From NCBI GenBank assembly GCA_009691925.1, contig SIAG01000106.1:1-10848 (forward strand): a stretch of 10,848 nucleotides of DNA. Direction: 5' to 3'. The stretch's first letter is position 1. Every line of letters starts with the position of its first letter. The notes under the pieces are model-generated. The model saw nothing but the letters and a program-made list of their open reading frames with translations, was not told the DNA's origin and searched no databases. Shown piece after piece: positions 7,156-10,848 of the stretch. The position numbers and the translations under genes were made by a program. This DNA is from Planctomycetaceae bacterium. Lineage in GTDB: Bacteria; Planctomycetota; Planctomycetia; Pirellulales; UBA1268.

Positions 7156-7190
7156 CGCGGAAGCGGTCCCGCAGGGATCGCTTCGCCGCG
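7156..7190. promoter_or_regulatory. Strong hairpin in the divergent promoter region
   Basis: 7156-7170 pairs with 7174-7190 over 15 base pairs, with one G-T pair, a 3-nt loop (GCA, 7171-7173) and a 2-nt bulge (CG, 7184-7185). The arms are CGCGGAAGCGGTCCC and GGGATCGCTTCGCCGCG. It lies 25 bp before the ATG at 7216 and 67 bp before the antiporter start. No T-run follows on either strand, so it is not an ordinary intrinsic terminator. It could be an operator palindrome, a 5'UTR structure or a dispersed repeat. Confidence 0.5.
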
Positions 7191-7215
7191 ACGAGCCTTG
7201 AACCCCACCCCGGCG

Positions 7216-7842
7216 ATGCCCCACGATCCCCCGCCTGTCGAAGCCCCCCACGGTGGCGCCCCCGGGGCGTGCGCCGAAGCCGCGCCGCCAGCGACCGGCC
7301 GGGGGGCCGGAGTGTGGCTGCGATCCAACCACCGGCCGGGGGTTGGGATCGCGGGCATGGCCGCTGCCCTCCTCCTCGTGGTGCTCCTCGCGTCGCGCCC
7401 CTGGAGCCGTCCGGTCGGTATGGTGCCCTGGCTTCTCGGGGGCGGTTTGGGCGTCGCCGGCGTTGCCGGTCTGATCCTCTCGTCGCGCCCCCGGATCGTC
7501 TTGGCTGGGCAGGGGCTGCGCGTCCACCTCGCCCCGGCCAGGGTGGAGGTCGTCCCGCTCGAGATCGTCGAGTGTTTTTTCCTCGGCAGTCGGCTCGAGC
7601 CACCCCACCCCGGGGACGTTCGCACGGGGGGGGAGCGGGTGCGGACGCTCGTGATGCGGATCGCCGAACGGGCCGTCGAGCATGCCGAGCGGCCGACGTT
7701 GCCGCTGTGGGGCGCGTGGCAGGAGGGTTCGGTGACCTTCGACGGCCGGTGGTGTGAGCCGCTCTCGATCGACCTGGTGCGGCGGCTGAACCGCGACCTC
7801 ACGACAGCCAAACGCGCGGCGGCGGCCAGGGGGGGGACGTGA
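7216..7842 (+). CDS. Unrecognised two-TM membrane protein coupled to mfnB
   Basis: No family recognised. From the ATG at 7216 the product has 208 residues; an in-frame TTG at 7198 is the only nearby alternative and is less likely. The first ~40 residues are Pro/Gly/Ala-rich and probably disordered. Two hydrophobic helices follow close together (about 42-60, GIAGMAAALLLVVLLAS; about 66-90, VPWLLGGGLGVAGVAGLIL) and form a hairpin. The remaining ~115 residues are soluble and beta-rich at first (RIVLAGQGLRVHLAPARVEVVPLEIVECFFLG), then end in an amphipathic helix with LVRRLNRDLTTAKR. A TM hairpin followed by a strand-rich domain with an IPL/VPL-E-IVE motif resembles small bacterial PH-like (bPH) membrane proteins, but this is a guess from layout. 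The stop overlaps the next start in GTGA, so translation is probably coupled to the mfnB-like gene. Confidence 0.7.
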   Translation: MPHDPPPVEAPHGGAPGACAEAAPPATGRGAGVWLRSNHRPGVGIAGMAAALLLVVLLASRPWSRPVGMVPWLLGGGLGVAGVAGLILSSRPRIVLAGQGLRVHLAPARVEVVPLEIVECFFLGSRLEPPHPGDVRTGGERVRTLVMRIAERAVEHAERPTLPLWGAWQEGSVTFDGRWCEPLSIDLVRRLNRDLTTAKRAAAARGGT

Positions 7843-8621
7843 GTTGGACGGGGCTGCTCGTGAGCGTCCGCAATGCCGACGAAGCGACGGAGGCGCTGGC
7901 CGGCGGCAGCGCTATTGTCGACGTCAAGGACCCGCTCGCCGGTCCGCTCGGTGCCGCGGCGCCCGCGACGGTCGCTGCGATTGCCCGCCGCGTCGGCAGC
8001 GCCGTGCCCTGGACCCTCGCCGGCGGCGAGCTCCTCGATTATGGCGCCGATGCCCGGGCGGGAGGCGCTCGGCTCCTCCGCTTCATCGACGACGTCCTCG
8101 CGGCGCTCGATTCGCTCCCCGCGCCGGCGGCGGTCAAAATCGGGCTCTCTGCGGGCGTCGATACCCCGTGGTGCGAGACGTTGGGGCGGGTGGCGCCGGC
8201 GCTGCCCCGCCGGATCGGTCTGGTCGCAGTCGCCTATGCCGATTGGCAGGGGTGCCGAGCGCCGGAGCCGGAGAGGGTGTTCAGCGCGGCGGCCGGCGCG
8301 GGCTGCCGCGGGCTCCTCGTCGACACCTTCGACAAGGCGGGCCCGGGGTTGTTCCGCCTCGTCGACCGGGCGACCATCCGGCGCTGGGTGGCCCATGCCC
8401 GCGCCGTCGGTCTGTCGCTGGGCTTGGCGGGGAAATTGTCGCTCGATGACGTCGCCCTGGCGGCCTCCCTCGGGGCCGACGTCGTCGGGGTGCGGTCGGT
8501 CGCCTGCATGGCAGGGGGACTGGGCCACGGGGAAGGGGATCGGCTCGGGATCGTGGAGCGGGATCGGGTTCGGCGGGCGGTCGAACGGTTCCAGGCGGCG
8601 CCCGGGGATGAGGAGTGGTGA
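7839..8621 (+). CDS. mfnB: (5-formylfuran-3-yl)methyl phosphate synthase, MfnB-type
   Basis: A 260-aa TIM-barrel protein starting with GTG at 7839, inside the stop of the gene before. MfnB condenses two glyceraldehyde-3-phosphate molecules to the furan aldehyde phosphate that becomes the furan of methanofuran. Signatures: LLVSVRNADEATEALAGG near the start; IVDVKDPLAGPLGA with Lys30 at the place of the Schiff-base lysine of the archaeal enzyme; VKIGL with Lys100; AYADWQG; GLLVDTFDKAGPGLF with Asp162 and Lys166; LAGKLSLDDV; and GADVVGVRSVAC near 215-226. All lysines expected from the archaeal family are present, so activity is likely. Length is slightly above the ~235 aa of archaeal members. 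Planctomycetes are known to have tetrahydromethanopterin/methanofuran-linked C1 enzymes, which gives this gene a role in formaldehyde/formyl transfer. No other gene of that pathway lies in the window. Confidence 0.88.
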   Translation: MSWTGLLVSVRNADEATEALAGGSAIVDVKDPLAGPLGAAAPATVAAIARRVGSAVPWTLAGGELLDYGADARAGGARLLRFIDDVLAALDSLPAPAAVKIGLSAGVDTPWCETLGRVAPALPRRIGLVAVAYADWQGCRAPEPERVFSAAAGAGCRGLLVDTFDKAGPGLFRLVDRATIRRWVAHARAVGLSLGLAGKLSLDDVALAASLGADVVGVRSVACMAGGLGHGEGDRLGIVERDRVRRAVERFQAAPGDEEW

Positions 8622-8744
8622 GGATCGATCGGTCCCGGTGGCACGGGGGGCAGATCGGAGATATTCTCGGATAGGCTTCTCGGGCCGGGTCCCTCCGCCC
8701 GGGTTGACCAGTCTGGCTGCTTCCCCCCGAGGATTGCCCTCACG
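8622..8744. other. Intergenic region before the small PHA-type gene
   Basis: A 123-bp gap. It has a weak imperfect hairpin GGAGATATTCTC-type near 8655-8672 and a GC-rich inverted pair (CCGGG/CCCGG) near 8684-8701 without a T-run. GAGGA lies about 13 nt before the ATG at 8745. No promoter consensus was convincing. Confidence 0.3.
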
Positions 8745-9053
8745 ATGGCCAAAACGCTCGAAGTCCGGGTTCCTCACGCGCTCGATCAAAACGAGATCAA
8801 ACGCCGTCTCGACGAGGCGCTCGTCCGTGCCCGGTCGGACTATGCCGACTCCGTCGGCGAGATCACCGCGCAGTGGGATGGGGAGGAGAAGATGCGATTC
8901 AATCTGGCCGTGGCCGGGATGAAGTTCGACGGATCGCTCGAGATCTGCATTGAGGAGCTCCTCGTCACGCTCCAGTTGCCGGGGGCCGCAGCGCTGTTCA
9001 GCGGGCGGATCCGGGAGGGGATCCAGGAACGGCTCGGGGGGCTGGTCGGCTGA
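8745..9053 (+). CDS. Polyhydroxyalkanoic acid system-type small protein
   Basis: A 102-aa soluble protein with ATG at 8745. The pattern fits the polyhydroxyalkanoate-granule-region family (often annotated polyhydroxyalkanoic acid system protein). It has a short N-terminal strand (LEVRVPHALDQNEIKRRLDEAL), a ~20-residue helix, a strand pair around AQWDGEEKMRFNLAVAGMKFDGSLEI, a strand with LLVTLQLP, and a C-terminal helix FSGRIREGIQERLGGLVG. Length agrees with the family (about 90-110 aa). The family is found near PHA genes in proteobacteria, but the molecular role is not known, and no PHA synthase or phasin is visible here. It could equally be a general small steroid/START-like fold protein. 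It sits alone after the mfnB-like gene with a 123-bp gap. Confidence 0.65.
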   Translation: MAKTLEVRVPHALDQNEIKRRLDEALVRARSDYADSVGEITAQWDGEEKMRFNLAVAGMKFDGSLEICIEELLVTLQLPGAAALFSGRIREGIQERLGGLVG

Positions 9054-9068
9054 CGGCTCGGTGGAGGG

Positions 9069-9090
9069 CCGCTGCGGCCGGTGGCAGCGG
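9069..9090 (+). terminator. Hairpin after the small PHA-type gene, possible weak terminator
   Basis: A perfect 7-bp inverted repeat, CCGCTGC (9069-9075) and GCAGCGG (9084-9090), with an 8-nt loop, begins 16 bp after the stop at 9053. Only TTGT follows, so it would be a poor intrinsic terminator by itself. It overlaps the GTG at 9081, which argues against that codon as the start of the next gene. Confidence 0.35.
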
Positions 9091-9194
9091 TTGTGCCGGT
9101 CGGGGTCGGAGCGGGTGAGAGGATCGGGGATCGGTGGAGCGTCTGCCGATGGAAAAAAAGACGCGAGTTTGACGGCGCCGTTGGTGGAACAAGC

Positions 9195-10520
9195 ATGATC
9201 GATTCGAGCCTGACGCTCCCGACGGCGGCCCCCGCGGCGGTGAAAAGCCCGTGCCCCCGGGGCCAGTGGTCGGCACTAGCCCCTGTGGGCCTCCGTTTCC
9301 GGATCGCGCTGGTCGCCGCGGTGCTCCAAGCCGGCGGCGGCCCGTCGCTGCCTTGGCTGCCGCTCCCGGGCGACGCCCCGGCAGCGATGGCCCAAAACCA
9401 GCGTCCGCCGGCCGATGATCCCTTCGCCGAGGAATTGAATCCGTTTCCGCGCGAGGAGAAGCCGAAGCCGCGCACTGGCCAAACGCCCCGCGCCACCGGC
9501 ACGAAGAAGGCTCCGGGGAAAGCTCCGGAAAACGTCGACAATCAGGATCCCGACGAGGAGCTTACCGAACCGGCGCCCCGCCAGCCGGCCCCGCGGGGAA
9601 AGGCTCCTGACCGCGTCCCCCTCGAGGCCGATGACGAGCCTCCGATCGTCCGCCCCCGGCCGAGGGCGAAGCCGCTGGTGCCCGCCGATCTCCTCCCCTT
9701 TCCCGATGTCGACATGCCCCCGGCGGAGGAGGATTCCCCTGCTCAGAAGCTTCTCGTCAAGGCCGACAAGCTCGATCGGAAGGGGAAGTATGAAGAGGCC
9801 AAGAAGATCGTTCTCGAAGCTGTCGAGGCCGATCCTAAGCTCCCCGTGGCGCGGCTCGCCTTGAGTATCGTCACCCGGCACCTGGGGGACTTCGAGGGAT
9901 CGCTTGAGGCCTGTTCCGCCGGCCTCCGGCTCGATCCGTTGAATGCGGAGCTCTATCTGCGGCGCGGGATCGCCTGGTTCCATCTGGGTCGTCACGGCAT
10001 CGCGCTGGAGGACTTCGAGGACGCCGCCGGGATCGCCTACGACGATCCGCGGCCGGAGCTGTGGCGCGGGCTGACACTCATGGAGCTCGACAAGCCTCTC
10101 GAGGCGATCAGCGCCTATTCGTCGGCGATCCGCCGCGATCGGACCTATGACCTGGCCCACCTCAATCGGGGCCTGGCGTATCTGGTCAGCAACGAACCAG
10201 CGAAGGCCGAGCTCGACTTCGATCAGGCGATCCGCCACGATCCGCGCGACGCGCGGGCTTGGTTCAACCGCGGCGTGGCGCAGGCCAAACAGGGAGAGTA
10301 TGCCGACGCCGCCGCGTCATACGGCGAGTCGCTCCGCCTCGATCCGAAGCTGGAGGGCGCCCGCCGCAACCTCGAAGCGCTGCGCGGCCGCGGCAACCCC
10401 GAGACGCGTCGCGGCCGTGAGCCCGGGGGCCGGCTCGACAGTCGGGGCTTGCGCGTGGCGCCGGCCGAGCTTGTTCCGGCCGGGCGCCAGTTGCCTTCCC
10501 GCCCCTCCGGCACCGGTTGA
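9195..10520 (+). CDS. Exported or membrane-anchored TPR-repeat protein
   Basis: I choose the ATG at 9195 (441 aa), which has GGTGGA about 7 nt upstream. The reading frame stays open to a GTG at 9081, but that codon lies inside a hairpin and the extra 38 residues look unstructured. The N-terminus has a hydrophobic stretch (residues ~31-45, RIALVAAVLQAGGG) and an APAAMAQ segment that could be a signal-peptide cleavage site near residue 68, so export is likely but not certain. Residues ~70-180 are a Pro/Lys/Glu-rich low-complexity linker. From ~183 to 395 there are about six tetratricopeptide repeats. They show the W/L-G-Y-A-F-A-P pattern: GKYEEAKKIVLEAVEADPK, GDFEGSLEACSAGLRLDPL, LGRHGIALEDFEDA, DKPLEAISAYSSAIRRD, NEPAKAELDFDQAIRHDPR and GEYADAAASYGESLRLDPK. 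The repeats serve as a protein-binding scaffold; partner unknown. The C-terminal ~45 residues are basic and Gly/Arg-rich. Confidence 0.82.
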   Translation: MIDSSLTLPTAAPAAVKSPCPRGQWSALAPVGLRFRIALVAAVLQAGGGPSLPWLPLPGDAPAAMAQNQRPPADDPFAEELNPFPREEKPKPRTGQTPRATGTKKAPGKAPENVDNQDPDEELTEPAPRQPAPRGKAPDRVPLEADDEPPIVRPRPRAKPLVPADLLPFPDVDMPPAEEDSPAQKLLVKADKLDRKGKYEEAKKIVLEAVEADPKLPVARLALSIVTRHLGDFEGSLEACSAGLRLDPLNAELYLRRGIAWFHLGRHGIALEDFEDAAGIAYDDPRPELWRGLTLMELDKPLEAISAYSSAIRRDRTYDLAHLNRGLAYLVSNEPAKAELDFDQAIRHDPRDARAWFNRGVAQAKQGEYADAAASYGESLRLDPKLEGARRNLEALRGRGNPETRRGREPGGRLDSRGLRVAPAELVPAGRQLPSRPSGTG

Positions 10521-10532
10521 GAACCGCGGCCG

Positions 10533-10848
10533 TCAGTCCCCCTTCGGGCCGACCCGGAGCGTGTGGCCGTCGATCGCCCACGCCAGTTTGAGGGGCTCGA
10601 CGATGCGATCGAGGAGGGTCGCCCGGTCGACCTCCCTGACCGACAGGCGGACGATCTCCGCTGGAGCGATCCCCTTCGCCCGCAACCCCTCCCGGTCGAG
10701 CGCGAGCTCGAGGTCGAGTCGCATCGCGACCGTCGCCAGGAGCTGGTCCAGCGGCGCAGCGACTTCGAGCGTCCAGGTCGCCATCACGGGGGCCGGGGGG
10801 CGCGGAGCCACGCCGGGGCGCGGCGGCTGGACGGCCGTGTCGAGGGGC
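10533..10848 (-). CDS. C-terminal part of a protein with an STN-like domain (runs off window)
   Basis: The frame is open from the right edge to the TGA at 10533, so the 5' part of the gene is outside. A GTG at 10811 is available as a start but is probably internal, because the Pro-rich frame continues to the edge. About 105 residues are visible. A Pro/Arg-rich linker (PPRPGVAPRPPAPV) is followed by a ~75-residue domain: WTLEVAAPLDQLLATVAMRL, IVRLSVREVDRATLLDRIVEPLKLAWAIDGHTLRV. The beta-alpha-beta layout with a final L-x-W-x-x-DG-x-x-L-x-V resembles secretin/TonB short N-terminal (STN) domains, which are periplasmic. It could belong to a secretin-related or sensor protein; the missing part would decide. 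Its stop is 12 bp from the convergent TPR gene stop. Confidence 0.55.
   Translation of the reverse strand, partial: PLDTAVQPPRPGVAPRPPAPVMATWTLEVAAPLDQLLATVAMRLDLELALDREGLRAKGIAPAEIVRLSVREVDRATLLDRIVEPLKLAWAIDGHTLRVGPKGD

Noticed and set aside
7098..8789. 563-codon minus-strand frame opposite the unknown/mfnB genes
   Set aside because: It is antisense to clear MfnB motifs and has the Arg/Pro-rich composition of a shadow frame.
9081..9194. N-terminal extension of the TPR gene from GTG at 9081
   Set aside because: The GTG sits in a hairpin arm region, lacks a good ribosome binding site, and would put 38 unstructured residues ahead of the likely export signal; ATG at 9195 has GGTGGA upstream.

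Overview
The window is high-GC, gene-dense DNA. It is most consistent with a planctomycete chromosome, probably Pirellulales-like. This assignment is an inference from gene content: a secreted DUF1080 (3-keto-disaccharide hydrolase type) protein, a secreted PD40/TolB-type propeller, a methanofuran-pathway MfnB homologue in a bacterium, a stand-alone GGQ release-factor-like protein beside a DUF2293 protein, and many GTG starts. No rRNA, tRNA or CRISPR array was seen.

Left edge (1-700): a decayed IS256/mutator-family transposase on the minus strand. It keeps its C-terminal third but carries at least two frameshifts. Next, 785-2044 (+) is an exported beta-propeller protein. It ends in a short convergent gap (2045-2108) that holds a tandem 22-bp repeat and looks like an intrinsic terminator for this gene.

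Centre (7088 down to 2109, minus strand): five genes in one direction with gaps of 48, 49, 26 and 9 bp, so probably one transcription unit. In transcription order they are an NhaD-like sodium:proton antiporter, a ribonuclease D-like 3'-5' exonuclease with HRDC domain, a secreted DUF1080 protein, a DUF2293 protein, and a short RF-1-domain (GGQ) protein. Nuclease, DUF2293 and GGQ genes hint at RNA or translation quality control, but the mixture looks more like a housekeeping string than a dedicated system.

Right (7216-10520, plus strand): transcribed divergently from the antiporter. An unrecognised two-TM protein overlaps the mfnB-like gene by 4 bp. MfnB makes the furan precursor of methanofuran, which fits the archaeal-type C1 pathway known in planctomycetes. 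Then come a small polyhydroxyalkanoate-system-type protein and an exported TPR protein. The 3' end of a minus-strand gene with an STN-like C-terminal domain runs off the right edge.

Nothing here amounts to a clearly new multi-gene system. The points most worth a second look are the terminator-like tandem repeat (2033-2099), the long hairpin in the divergent promoter region (7156-7190), the coupled unknown/mfnB pair, and the Asp-to-Glu change at a catalytic position of the RNase D.
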